From NCBI GenBank assembly GCA_910890315.1, contig CAJVGD010000005.1, positions 1,488,001 to 1,552,000 of the forward strand: a stretch of DNA of 64,000 nt, written 5' to 3'. The position numbers and the translations under genes are program-made. Every line of letters begins with the position of its first letter. The first letter of the stretch is position 1. The notes under the pieces were generated by a model, which was not told the DNA's origin, did no database searches, and saw nothing but the letters and a program-made list of their open reading frames with translations. Positions 35,867-52,808 of the stretch are shown here, piece by piece. The stretch comes from Serendipita indica DSM 11827. Lineage: Eukaryota > Basidiomycota > Agaricomycetes > Sebacinales > Serendipitaceae.

Positions 35867-36017
35867 TGCTCGGGCTTGGTCGTCGGTTACCAAGAGTGGT
35901 GAACGCGTACACAAACAACACAAGCTCCTCCGCGATACCTGAATGCCCTCGCTATCGGCACATTTGGTGGAAGACTACGAGAAATCATTTCCTCAACAAA
36001 TTGTACAAAGCGGCGCG

Positions 36018-37691
36018 ATGGAATACAACGCCTACGCGCACGGACACAACCGGCCCTCGGTACATCCGCTTGTTCGACGCGTTTTTCTTTGCTAAACACG
36101 CGTAAATTTGTAGATTGCACCCTTTTCTCAGTTTTCAGAGACTGCTGTAGGCAATAGCTCGCTCAGCGACGCGTCGTTCGGACAGGCCATGCGTAACATG
36201 GCGGTTGTCCGATCCGATACTGCTGCTCCAATGAATTTTCAGCAAATGATGGCATTCCAACAGCAACGTGAAGAGGCCCAGGCGCTCCGAACAGCCGCTC
36301 AACTTGCCACACTTCAGGCGAAGCTCAATCAGAAACTTGGACCGGAATTTATCTCCCAGCGACCTGGACCGGGTGGAGGTCCGAAGCTTACGTATGTGGA
36401 AGGGTGGAAAGCGATCAACATTGCCAACGAGGTGTTTGGTTTCAACGGCTGGAGCTCAAGCATCACCAATCTCACCGTCGACTATGTGAGACTCCCCTTT
36501 CCCTGTCACTGACCCGCTAATTTGATTTAGATTGACTATAATCAAGAAACCCAGCGATACAACGTCGGAGTGTCTGCCATTGTCAAAGTATGTCTGCGAG
36601 ACGGTGTGTCCCACGAAGACGTTGGTTATGGCCAAGTAATCAACGTCAAGAACAAGGGAGAGGGTCTGGACAAGGTAAGTCTCTTCTCATCACATCTGCT
36701 CACGCTGACGATGCTACAGTGCAAGAAGGAGGCAGTCACAGATGGCGTAAAGCGAGCACTGCGAAACTTTGGCAACGTCCTTGGAAACTGTATCTACGAC
36801 AAGGATTACACGAACCAGATCCTCAAGATGAAAGCTCCTGCTCCTCCCAAGCTGGGGCAGCAAGATCTTCACCGTCGCAAGGAGTTTGTAGAGACATCTA
36901 CTGCCGCTGGTCTGAGCAACCAGCATCCCCCATTAGCTCCTCCACCAGTGCCTTGTCCCAAACCGCAAATCCCAGTTCGGCACCCTCAAAATCCAAGTCC
37001 CCAGCCCGTCGCCTCGACATCCAAAGCCGCTGCGCAGATACCCGCCGCTTCTAATATCAAACGTGCCCCGACAGACGAATCGCTATACGCCATGGGGTCA
37101 GACGACGACTCTATGTTCACCGAACTGTCGATGGATGAGTGTAGCGGGATCAACTTTGCTGACCGCTCCCGCATACACTCAACCTCATCTGTGTCTACCT
37201 TTGACCCTGCTCCTCGAGCTGTGCCATCTTCTGCGGCTGTCAAGGCAGCCCCAGCACCGGCACCAGCATCGTCGAATCCGGTAGCAGATGTGAAGCCATC
37301 GACATTGGCAGTAAGACCAAATACTGCGTCTTCAAGCAAGCAACCTATGGAGAGTTCGTCCGCAGCGAGCAAGGGTTTGGAGACAAAGAATAACATTCTC
37401 GCCGGTCTTTTGGAGATTGGCCCACTCTCTCAGTCAATATTCCCTTCCCAACCTCCGAAACGACCCTCGTCGGGTGGTGGCTTCGTGATCCCTCCTGGGG
37501 TGACCCGACCTCAGCGACCAGCGAGCGCCCAAAGGGTGCAAGAACAGAGGCCAATTAGTGGAATCGGGAGTAAGAGATTAGCTGCTGATGCGTTCAAGCC
37601 GAGTGCAAATCTGGCTTCGAGTGCCAGGAGCGCACTGAGCGAGCTCGAGGTGGAAAACGATGGCTCTGTCAAGCGACCACGGCTCAACTAA
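36018..37691 (+). CDS. RAD52: DNA repair protein Rad52
   Basis: The conserved annealing domain is plain: [74 protein letters not shown] and [19 protein letters not shown]. The C-terminal half is disordered, Ser/Pro-rich and carries the Rad51/RPA-binding regions in known homologues. Introns are short; one of 45 nt at GLDK|CKKEA is in frame and stop-free. Rad52 anneals complementary single strands and loads Rad51 in homologous recombination. The start is proposed at 36018 ([14 protein letters not shown]) with an intron 36060-36130, giving a phase-consistent join to [17 protein letters not shown]; the ATG at 36189 is the simpler alternative. Confidence 0.93.
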
Positions 37692-37886
37692 CTATTTATT
37701 CTTTACATCCTAATCGCCTCTGGTCAGATCCCCATAGAGAATGGACTCTTTCCCGCCAGATTAGACTTGTCAGCTGTATCATCGTTGCCTCTAATGCATC
37801 GTGCACTTACCCTTTGATATCTTGCAAGGTCAAAACGAAATATGCCAGGAAGATCTGGAGTTTGAATAGCTAAAGTCGCAAAAGAA

Positions 37887-37977
37887 AGGTCCCGGCGGGA
37901 CTCGAACCCACAACCCTCACATCAACAAAACGCGCATGGTTTAGAAGTGTGATATGCTACCATTGCACCACGAGACC
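37887..37977 (-). tRNA. tRNA-Arg(UCU) with a 19-nt intron
   Basis: Read on the minus strand, the acceptor stem GGTCTCG pairs with CGGGACC (one G-T pair), the D stem is GTGC/GCAT, and the T arm GTGGG-TTCGAGT-CCCGC is intact. The anticodon stem TCACA/TGTGA encloses loop CTTCTAA with anticodon TCT at 37945-37943. A 19-nt intron (37941-37923) follows position 37, the canonical place for eukaryotic tRNA introns. No CCA is encoded, as usual in eukaryotes. It decodes AGA. Confidence 0.93.
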
Positions 37978-38419
37978 GATAATACGAGCAAAGCCTAAGT
38001 AGTAATGGATCTATATTGCTAACAGTATATCACCCATTACCATCGTTCTATGGTAAACACCTCTGATACGTTGTCTGGATGTCCACAGTAACCAAAAGAC
38101 CGGGAATACTTGGTAGAAGGTTGCTGTACGCCGCCTAACTTCTTGTCCGCTGCGTCGTCCTTACATGTACCCTCTCGCTCTATAGCCGCTTTCAATCAAA
38201 CTTGCCTTCACCGAGCAATGTCAAGATCAATGAGTACCCCGAGTCAATGGCCCGTGTGTCGAGTTGCGAACACGATTCAAATGCCCCGCTTTGGAATAAA
38301 CACGTCCTGAAACTGCATAAAATGTCACCGGAAACTCTCTAATTCCGTCGCTCCAGGAGTCCAGGCCCTGTCAGTGTCACGCCTGCCCTGCACATCCGTC
38401 CACCGACGCGTCGTCTACG

Positions 38420-38426
38420 TATAAAA
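38420..38426 (+). promoter_or_regulatory. TATA box of the WSC-domain gene
   Basis: TATAAAA lies about 74 bp upstream of the ATG at 38500. Confidence 0.6.
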
Positions 38427-38499
38427 CCGCATTCCAGAGGTAAAGTTTCCCCCCCATTGGACCGAATCTACGCCTTGACCTCTCTTTTAATCTTCAGCC

Positions 38500-40825
38500 A
38501 TGGTCCCCGCGACGTTGGCTCTCCTCGCCCCGCTCGTTTATTCTACATTCACTAATGCCCTTCCTTTCGACTCGAAACACACTGATCATGTCAGTAGACA
38601 GACCGGAGGTTCAAACTGGAACGCTTTGGCTTGCTATACGGACAATACCCTCGCCCGCACGCTCACTGGAGCCCAACTTGCCTCCGACTCCATGACCACA
38701 GCCATGTGCCAGGACTTCTGCTACTCTAATGGCTTCAGGTATGCTGGCACTGAATGGAGCAGAGAATGCTGTACGTTTCTGATAGTGGGCCCAACTTGGT
38801 CGAGCTGAACGTGCAATTCTGTAGATTGTGACAGTGAATTCCGCAACAATGGAGCCCCAGCCGATAGTGGATGCGACATGAAATGCTCAGGTTCACCTCA
38901 AGAGATTTGCGGTGGTGGTGTCCGGCTCTCTGTTTACGAGAACTCTGGCGACCTCGCCCCGCCAGAGCCAACGTATCCCGGCTGGACCTCGCAGGGCTGC
39001 TACACCGACTCTGTCGCCAACCGTGCTCTTCCTACCCAAGTATACGTCGATGGCGATATGACTATTGCGAAATGCACGGCAAAGTGCTTCAGCCTGGGAT
39101 ATCCTCTCGCTGGCGTCGAGTTCGCGCACGAGTGTTTTTGCGCGGATTCTGTTGGCTCTTCTGGAGGTCCCGTGACCACGGGTTGTGATATGAAGTGTAC
39201 CGGAAACCCTAGCGAGACATGCGGAGGTGCCGATCGCTTGAACGTCTTCAAGTATGCTGGTGCATCTCCTCTTCCATCGACCGGAGACTGGGTTCTTGAC
39301 AGTGCTACCGGCTGCTACACGTGTGTACCAATGCTATTCGTCCTCTTGACACTGACAAGACACAGTGATGCCGTCACCAATCGTGCACTAGGTCTTCGTG
39401 TGTACGTCAATGGTCCAATGACCGTACCCAAATGCACTGCAAAGTGTTTCTCCTTGAACTATGGCTACGCAGGTCTTGAGTTCGCCGATGAGTGCTATTG
39501 CTCCCACTCGATTGGCTCGTCTGGCGTGCAGGCTACGGATGGATGCACAATGGTGAGTGTTTCAGCCTGGATATATAAAGCCATTGCTGAGTTTTCAGCC
39601 ATGCTCCGGAGATATGTCTACAATCTGTGGTGGACCGGATAGGATCACCATTTACAAGTATCAGGGCAACGCTCTCACAACCCAACCTACCGTCCTCGAG
39701 TCGTACAGCAACTTTGTTAGCCAAGGATGCTATGTCGACTCTGTTCAGGCCCGTCTCATGACCCCAATGGACGTCGTCGGGCAAATGACCGTGGAGAAGT
39801 GCATCGACGCTTGTTCTGCGGCTGAATACGATGTGGCCGCTGTGGAATTTGGCTCCGAGTGCTATTGCTCTGTCGGTCTCCCAGCGGAAAGCTTCAAGGC
39901 TACCGATAACTGCAACATGCCGTGTGCTGGAGCCGCTGATTATCTGTGTGGGGGCGCAAACCGTTTGAATGTTTATCAGTATCAGCCACCGACGACTGGT
40001 ACTAGCACAAGCAGCCAGATTGAAACCAGCACGTCGACCTCGACCTCGAGTACATCGACACCGACCTCGAGTACATCGACTTCGACCTCGAGCACATCGA
40101 CTTCGACCTCGGCTACCGCTTCCTGGTCTTGGGAGTACAAATCCTGCCACAAATTAGAGCAAGTAGCATGCTTTCCTTTAATTTTTGTTTCTGATGTGTT
40201 GCAGTATCATGAACTTGCCGGGATGGATGACCCAGAGATTTGTGGTGACTGACTTTCGGAATACTGTCGAGGGGTGCACAAATATGTGCCAAGGTTTTTC
40301 ATATCGTACGGCAATGCTCTCAGGAGCGGTAAGCACAGATATCTCGACCCTTCATTCTCTCACATTTTCACGACAGGACTGCTGTGAGAGCAGGTTGATT
40401 GACTTAGTAGCAATTCTGATCTTTGCTAGTCTGCATCCCGAACGCCCTTGATCTTGCCTCGGATTACACATGCACGACGGTCAGTGACCTCTCTGATGTT
40501 TCCTGACCAAGTACAAACTGTCCCCCTAGCCGTGCCCTGGGAATACTGGGCAGATATGCGGCTTTGATAATCCGCGTGCATCAAACAACTACGCTTGGGC
40601 GGTGCGTGCTTTATACTACAGCAATTGAACCGTCATCTCACGACACATTTAGCTCTCTGTCTACACCGCCAGTATCACCAATGTCGCCACGACTGCTTCT
40701 TCAACCACTCCAACCACGACTCCGTGCATGAACAAGGTAAGAGTTTGACCAGCTATTGTCCACCAACATTGATCGCAGCTTTTTTTTCCCAGCGTGCTAG
40801 CATGGATTTCAACTGCGCCACTTAG
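38500..40825 (+). CDS. Secreted WSC-domain protein
   Basis: A signal peptide (MVPATLALLAPLVYSTFTNA) is followed by four clear WSC domains, each with the Cys pattern C-Y-T/V-D ... C...C...G...F...E-C-Y/F-C ... C...C-x-G. Examples are ACYTDNTLARTL, GCYTDSVANRAL, YAGLEFADECYCSHSIG and GCYVDSVQARLM. A Ser/Thr-rich linker encoded by about 21-nt tandem repeats (40027-40110) comes next. Beyond it, short exons can be joined to a fifth WSC-like domain (MNLPGWMTQRF, GCTNMCQGFSYR, DCFCIPNALDLASDYTC, PCPGNTGQICGFDN) ending at 40825. The splice join just before the fifth domain (40140-40205) is not solved: the obvious acceptor changes the frame. WSC domains bind cell-wall glucans. No membrane anchor is visible at the C-terminus. 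Confidence 0.8.
40027..40110 (+). repeat. Tandem repeat encoding a Ser/Thr linker
   Basis: Several imperfect copies of a roughly 21-nt unit (core tcgacctcgagtacatcgac) encode STSTSSTST between WSC domains, a likely O-glycosylated spacer. Such minisatellites can change copy number between strains. Confidence 0.7.
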
Positions 40826-41131
40826 GAAGATCTTGGTTCCCAACGTTTGGCTAACCGACCATACTCTACTTGACATTACCTACCTAATACATTATTTCGT
40901 TTTATGTGCATAGGAAACCTGAGTCATTCGACGGGTATCCAAGCGTGTCGAGCATCATTAAGGGAGGTCGATTCAGAGCCGCTCGGCTGAAGAATTACAC
41001 GTGATCTCAGACGCGTATTGTCGCTAAGTAATGAAGTACAGATTGTTTTTTCTTTCCAAATACTTTCCGGGGTGAGTGGTAAGCAACCACAGCCTTAGAC
41101 ATGCCGACGCCAACCACGACATAGCGGCGCC
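40826..41131. other. Short intergenic region
   Basis: About 300 bases between a stop and the next ATG on the plus strand; no feature seen. Confidence 0.45.
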
Positions 41132-41617
41132 ATGTTTGTCATTCGTTTCACACCAGGCGTCCTCTTCTTTATACTAGCTCCAGTCTTTGGTGCGCTCATC
41201 ATTGTCGTCTGCATCGTCCACGCGAATCGTGGCATCCGAGCGCGACGGGCAAGAGTAGCGGCGTTGGAAGAAGATCAACTGCTATCAAGAAGACCCGACG
41301 TCTATAACTGTTGGCTCAATCGTGGAACATACACACATGCCGAGCCCAGGCTCTCAGACTCGAAATTAGACGGACTTTACTCGCCACAAGGACATGCCTG
41401 GACTGTACGTCTCGCTATTCATCATTTCTATATATTTCGAGTCTAACAGTGGCAGCCTTTGACACTACAAATGACCGACGACGATAAACTCGTGCTGGTG
41501 ACGCTCATTACGATGCCGGCGGAGAACAAGCACAGGGCAGAAATCGGCGACCAAGAAGTCGAATTCGCAACTCGGGATACCCAATTAGAAACGCGTTCTA
41601 GGCTGCCAGTGTTGTAG
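41132..41617 (+). CDS. Small single-pass membrane protein
   Basis: Two exons joined by GT-AG (donor after GHAWT, acceptor before WQPLTL) give about 145 residues. The N-terminal MFVIRFTPGVLFFILAPVFG...LIIVVCIVH region is a single membrane helix followed by an Arg-rich stretch (RGIRARRARVAAL). The C-terminal half (QMTDDDKLVLVTLITMP) is soluble. No family recognised; short proteins of this kind are common but uncharacterised in agaricomycetes. Confidence 0.65.
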
Positions 41618-41855
41618 CTTGCAATATTATTCCAGCCCAGACCTTGCGGCCGATAATAAAGACATAAATGTACAGGCAGAGTATCCCCAAAAAACGAACG
41701 TGATCTGATACGTGACGTGATGCTGAGAAGGATGCGACGAAGACGTGGGCTAAAGATAATATCCGGCCGAACGAAGATGCCTATAATACAGTCAGCAAAG
41801 GCTCCACAAGAAGAGTGATATGGACGCACATCATAACATTGTTACTTTCGTGCTC

Positions 41856-44733
41856 TTAATTGGTCCCGGAGCTTGGTGTTTCGCTTTGCACGACGTTAAG
41901 TTCCTCCAAGAGCGCCAGATTCTGGCTATGCTCCGATTTACGCATAGCCTCGAGCTCCTCTGTCGCCTCTTGCAGCTGCTTGCGAACAACATTGAGCTGC
42001 GCCTCGAGTTTGAGACGCGTCGACTCGGGACCACTGGCTGCAACCTCTAGCGCCGCAGCCTTGGTGGTCAACAGACCATTCGTCTGTTCCATGCTCTCCA
42101 AAGCACTCGCTTGATCGGCCAAGCTTGCTTCTAGGTGACGCTTCTGGCGGTGAAGACTGTCGAGTTCGTCCATACTATCGCACACATTAGTTATTGGCTC
42201 AAGAAGAAAACCCACTGACGACACTCACAGCTCAGCCTGCTTTGTAACCAGCGTCGCGTTGCGCTCCTCTAGCGACTTGACTTGCTTCTGGTACGTCTCG
42301 AGCCCCATCGAACTTTCCTGTGCCAGCTTCTGAGCACGAGCAGCATTATTCTTCAGCAGATCATGCGCTTGCGCAAAGCGCAGGAGACGCTCAATGATCG
42401 CACGATCATCCGCGACCAAAGCCTGTACCCGTTGGGCAAAGGCATCAATATTAAAGTCTGCCGGGTTGGACGGCGTGTTGAACAATGGCGAAGGGGCATT
42501 GTTTCGTGGGTCGTATAGCGCCTTGAGAGCGCGGACGTCGAGATCAGAGAGCGAAGGCGAAGGCGGCTCGCCAAGTCTTGAAGCCATTGGCCGAAGAGGA
42601 GACGTCGGAGATGCAGAGCGTCCCGACGATTTGGCGGCACGAGCTTCTCGAGATGGAAGCAGGCACCAGAGATTCCGTAGCGTCGACATAATGCGGTCCA
42701 CATCATCCGACGTACGGCTACCATTGGAGCTGCCCGGATCGCTCTGCAAAGAGTTGCTTTTTGATGGCACGGAGCGCTCGGACCGGTCCTGTTAAATACA
42801 TCAATACAGACCTCTGTGAAAGAGAAAATGAGCATACCCTTGGGCGATCATCCAGAGACCTGAGCTCCTTCCGGAGTTCGTCCTTTTCTCGGAGGGCTTC
42901 ATCGAGTTCCTGAGAGAGTTTTTCTCGCTTCTCGATGCTAGCTTTGAGGTCAGACTCCATCCGTCGCTTGGTAAGGTTCCATTCATCCTTTTCCAACTCT
43001 TGCAGACGGGCTTCATCCTTGACAGCGTCAAGATGCGCAGAAAGCGCATCGCAAAGGGTCATTAAAGACATGTCGCGTCGTTGAGATGCGGTGAGATTGA
43101 CACTGTGCGACTTGATCAGCGCCTGAAGACGCTCCGACGCCATATCAAGCTCGGCATCGGCACCTCGCGCATTCTCCTCGTCGTGCGCTCGGGCGTCTTC
43201 CATCTCTTGTTGAAGTCGAGCCATGTCTTCCATCTTTTCATCTTCCCACCGTTGTCGCTCCTCTTCGTGCTGTCGACGCTCTTCAGCGAGCATATCTCGA
43301 AGCTGCTTAATCTCGCCATCCCTCCGATCGAGTTCTATTTGAAACTCGGCAGCCTCTTCTCTCTCCTGCAAGTCACGCCGTAGCTTTGACCGTTCCTCTT
43401 CCCACTGTCGTTTATCCTCTTCCAACTGGCGTAGCTTTTTCGTCGATGAATTTGCGCGTTGCAGCTCGGCACGAAGACCTGATATTGTGTCGTCTGCCTC
43501 TTGCAGCTTGTCATTCCATCCGCTGAGAGCCCGAAAGTTTTCGTCCCGTAGTATCTCTGCCTCCTTCCGCAACGCATCTGCCTCGTCCTTGGCAGCGGCT
43601 AGTTGCTCTTCTAGCGCGGCAACCTGAGCTTGTGCACGGACATGTTTGGGCATGGGTGGTAATTTGGCATCAGCGTGACCGGCGAATAGGTGCGCGCCCT
43701 CGAATTTGGCACGCTGTGCGATTGACATATTGCCGGACGTCGGGCTGAGTTCTCCACCATTGATTGCCATGCCCTGATGGGCAGGGGTGTTACGCCCTGA
43801 TGTGCCTTCTTGACTGCCATCTTGAGGTTTCACCATGGCTTCCAATCGTCCGAGCGAATAACTCAAGACGGCAGAACGGTGCTCTAACAGACGAGTATGT
43901 GCTTGGTTATAGCGGTCCTGGTACTTTGAAACTTCCATCTGGGCGGCCTGAACCTTTGTATTGGCCGTTTCAAGGGGTGTCGCAGTAGTCCCGTTGGTGC
44001 CTTTTGAGCCGGTATGCTTGTGGGCAGCCTGGACTTTGTCAAGCGAAAGTGCAGCATCGCGTAATTTTGTCTCCAGTGTCAGTTTCTTCTGAGCCGCATT
44101 GAGGCGAGCAGTCAGGGCTTTGAGTTCCTAAAGCGAATGACAGGTCCGTCAGCACTTGTGCTCCCGCTCGCTCCGAAACAGAATGAATAGCGCTGCACAT
44201 ACCTTTTTGAGCTCGTCAATCTGGTCGGTCCCTAGGATTTCATAGTCTCGGCTGTCGACAACGGCCTCGCTGGCGAGGAGCTCGATGATGAGCTCGTCCT
44301 TTGGATTGAGGGCCGGGCCTTGATTGGACAAGGACGGTGATGCAGATCCATTGGCCATGCGTTTCGAAAAGCTAGAGAGGGCCTTTGAATGGCCTGGACG
44401 ATGCTTTTTGGCTGCTCCGGTGCGGGACGATTGCGAGCTCACGGAATTCGCTCGCTTGGCGGATGGGTCTGCATCGTCTGGGGATATTGGGGCCGAATTC
44501 TGTCTTCGGGGGTTGATATTTGGACTCTGGTTTGTCTTGAGACGGGGTAAAATAGGTGGAGACGGCGTGCGAGTGGGATGCGAGCTACCGGCAAGGGTGT
44601 TTGAGGCAGAGGCAGACCCTACTTGCGGTGTCCAACCAGTGCTGGAGGAGGAATCATAGTCCTGGTAGGGTTGTTCTAGCGCTGTGGTTGTCGTAGAGGC
44701 TCCTCCAGCCCAGAGGCGTCGTACATTGTTCAT
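41856..44733 (-). CDS. Uds1-domain coiled-coil protein (up-regulated during septation)
   Basis: Four exons (first 44733-44203) give about 900 residues. After a disordered Ser/Pro-rich N-terminus (about 130 residues) comes the Uds1 domain: ELIIELLASEAVVDSRDYEI, then DELKKELKALTARLNAAQKKL. The rest is long coiled coil with Glu/Arg-rich heptads (QERQRWEDEKMEDMARLQQ-like), a Ser-rich break around SKSNSLQSDPGSSNGS, and a final coiled coil. Uds1 (S. pombe usp1 family) is up-regulated during septation and needed at the division site in related fungi. The role here is inferred from that domain. It converges on the small membrane-protein gene. Confidence 0.85.
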
Positions 44734-45222
44734 TTGACAGGGCGGATGTTATTTCCCGAATAGTAGAATAATTGATACGATTTTTGCAAAAATAGTTGTG
44801 CAAAGAGGGCCAGCCACTTGACTTGCGACGCTGGAGAGAGTGCGGTCCAAGTTGGAGTTGCGATGCGGCGGAGCTGTGCGGGCAATACGGGAGCTCAGCA
44901 TTGGACATATGGGGATTATTAAATTATTCCAAGTCGTCTAGAACACGAATTATGTTGCGACTTATGATTGCCATGGTCATATTCTCTAACAGGGATGGAT
45001 ACCATTGCAACCCCTTCGACACGGTCAAATACGCGTCTATAACACGTAAAAAGATGCTTTCAGATTTGAGAAATGGCAGCCGACTCGCTGTTTGTACTCG
45101 CGTTTGTTCAACTTTGCGCCCAGCGACACGTTGGGGTTTTCTTGGATCCACGTTATAAATTGCCCACAAAATCAGACAAGACAGCTACAAACAGCTAATC
45201 ACAGTTTCAATCATCTTCTACG
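44734..45222. promoter_or_regulatory. Divergent promoter region of the Uds1 and KEN-box genes
   Basis: These 489 bases lie between divergent ATGs and must carry both promoters. No specific motif was assigned. Confidence 0.5.
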
Positions 45223-46118
45223 ATGCCGCAGATCGAACGACCCACACTCCGCCAACCGCTGCGCGACCTCCCGCTCTCGCTGTTTATCCACCCAGATTAC
45301 GTGTCTGGAACGTCTTTGCTGGGCAAGAAGCGTCCATATTCTCCAAGTTCCATGGTCAGCCCATCCAAGCGGCGCCTCCTCGCCGTCGAAGGCGTGTTGT
45401 CGCCCAGAAGTCCGTTCAAAAAGGCCGTTGCAGATCTTCAACGGGCACTTCCATCCGCTAACACGACTGCCCGGGTGCTCTCCTTTGACACGCCTCAGCC
45501 ATCCCGCATAACCCAGAGCGATGTGCCCATGGGCTCTCCTGTGGCCATGTCTTCTCTTCCAAAATCCCCAGCACGCAGGTCATCTCCTGTCAAATCGATC
45601 GCCCTTGGACTAGCCCCATCGCTCGAGGTCGGGCCCTCGTATACACAGCCAAAGCCTCGTGTAGCGGCCGAGCCGTCCCAGGAAGAGGCGCAACTCCTCG
45701 CTGCATTGGCTGCCGCACCCAAACCGACGCAGGTTTATCTGCCCGGTGCCGCTCACCCTCGCCCAAAGCGAAGCAAAGAGGATGATCCAGAGGAAGATCA
45801 CTATCCTGGATTCGACATTCCGGTCGACGATGACGAGACTGAAGAGGCACACCCCTCTAGAATGGAGGCAGAAGATGAAGACGACGCAACCAAAGAAAAC
45901 CAACAGCCAGTCGACGTATGTATACTATCCCATGTAGGTGTGCTTGCTGACCAGCACCTTAGGAATATGCACTTCGCTTCTCGACACCACTGAGCTCGAG
46001 GAGTAGCATGTCCTCGCTGAGTGGTAGGCCCATACGCCGACCTACAAGGCGCACGGGCCGTGGACGCCTACAAGATGAGGTTGACGGCGACTTTAGCTCT
46101 GATGATGATCTGTTGTGA
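45223..46118 (+). CDS. Nuclear orphan protein with KEN box and CDK-type sites
   Basis: Two exons (donor after base 45915, acceptor before EYALRFSTP) give about 280 residues. The N-terminus RPTLRQPLRDLPLSLFIHPDY holds RxxL-type sequence. LLGKKRPYSP, SPSKRRLL and LSPRSPFKKA are SP-K/R-type CDK sites, and DATKENQQP contains a KEN box. The C-terminus is basic (RPIRRPTRRTGRGR) then acidic (DFSSDDDLL). The sequence looks conserved in agaricomycetes but I know no name for it. KEN and RxxL motifs are known degrons for the anaphase-promoting complex, so a cell-cycle protein destroyed in mitosis is a reasonable inference, in the manner of securin, but not shown. Confidence 0.75.
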
Positions 46119-46639
46119 TTCGATTATTTCCAGTTCCACTTGATGGGGTTTACCCCCATACTCTTCTACAGTCTCATAGCAGCGCGCACGACGACTCGAC
46201 ATTCCCCCACTTTATTCCTATTTCCTTCGCTGTTTATGTGTGTTTTTCTTCGACGACTTGAGTTTCCACTCACGACTGGCCCTCCTGATGTGACGGTTGT
46301 GAAATCTGGTATTGTTGGCGTAGATGGAAAGTGTAAATAGGAAGTTTTGTCAACTCTAAACCTTTGTGACCGCCGTTGTGTGTGACCCGTGCGTGGCTGA
46401 GCTCGATGGACCCAGAAGACTAGTCACAATTCAGTTTGCGAAAATGAGCGCCAGACCCACCGGTGTCCACCAAGCCTAGAAATATTTCTCGAGCAAAAAA
46501 GATGTAAAATAAAAGGTATAGTCTCTGAAACAATGATCTGAATTTCTGAGATTTATTTACAAACTTGAATGTAAGCAGAGCCGGGCACGGTGGGTGGGGA
46601 CAAAGCAATCGCAGCTTGAACTCCTGCTTCCATCTTCAG
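46119..46639. other. Intergenic region upstream of the KDM5 gene
   Basis: About 520 bases between two plus-strand genes, likely a 3' UTR and the KDM5 promoter. No other feature recognised. Confidence 0.45.
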
Positions 46640-52435
<5,796 letters not shown>

Positions 52436-52808
52436 GCATGAGAGAAGGGAGACGATACGTTCGATACGCTTTATCCGTAATCACTCAATTGTACAGTTTT
52501 GGTAAATTGTTCTACAAGACTTATTCAAGCCAGTACACGTTTAAGATTCAAAAGTAGAAGGACATGCCTCCCGAAACCATTGTACCCAGGCCTAGAGAAG
52601 TAACCCAAGTGACATCCAGTAGCAGATAGATAGTGTGATGGAAAGGGTCCTAAAAGCGTGGGTCTAGTGCAGGTATTAACAATTCCTATCGTTTGCAACC
52701 CGTAAGATCGAATACCAGTCTTTGCCTCGTGATATCTGTCACGCTGGGTGGTGAGGAGAGTGGCAGACTTCTTCGACCCGTCCACGTCCACAGCGTCGTC
52801 CTAGAGTC
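52436..52808. other. Region between KDM5 and the NLR gene
   Basis: Contains the KDM5 3' end, the upstream copy of a diverged repeat (52539-52640) and the NLR promoter. A minus-strand open frame here is not supported. Confidence 0.45.
52539..52640. repeat. Upstream copy of a diverged repeat flanking the NLR gene
   Basis: Shares ordered blocks with 57651-57797 in the same orientation: agattcaaaagta-like, aaggac, ctcccgaaac, cattgt, ggcctagagaag and agatagatagYgtgat. The copies differ by substitutions and indels. The element has no coding potential and its family is unknown to me. Confidence 0.6.

Larger units (their letters stand above)
37692..38499. other. Intergenic region with tRNA gene and WSC gene promoter
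   Basis: Contains the tRNA-Arg gene (minus) and the TATA-bearing promoter of the WSC gene. No other gene is supported. Confidence 0.5.
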
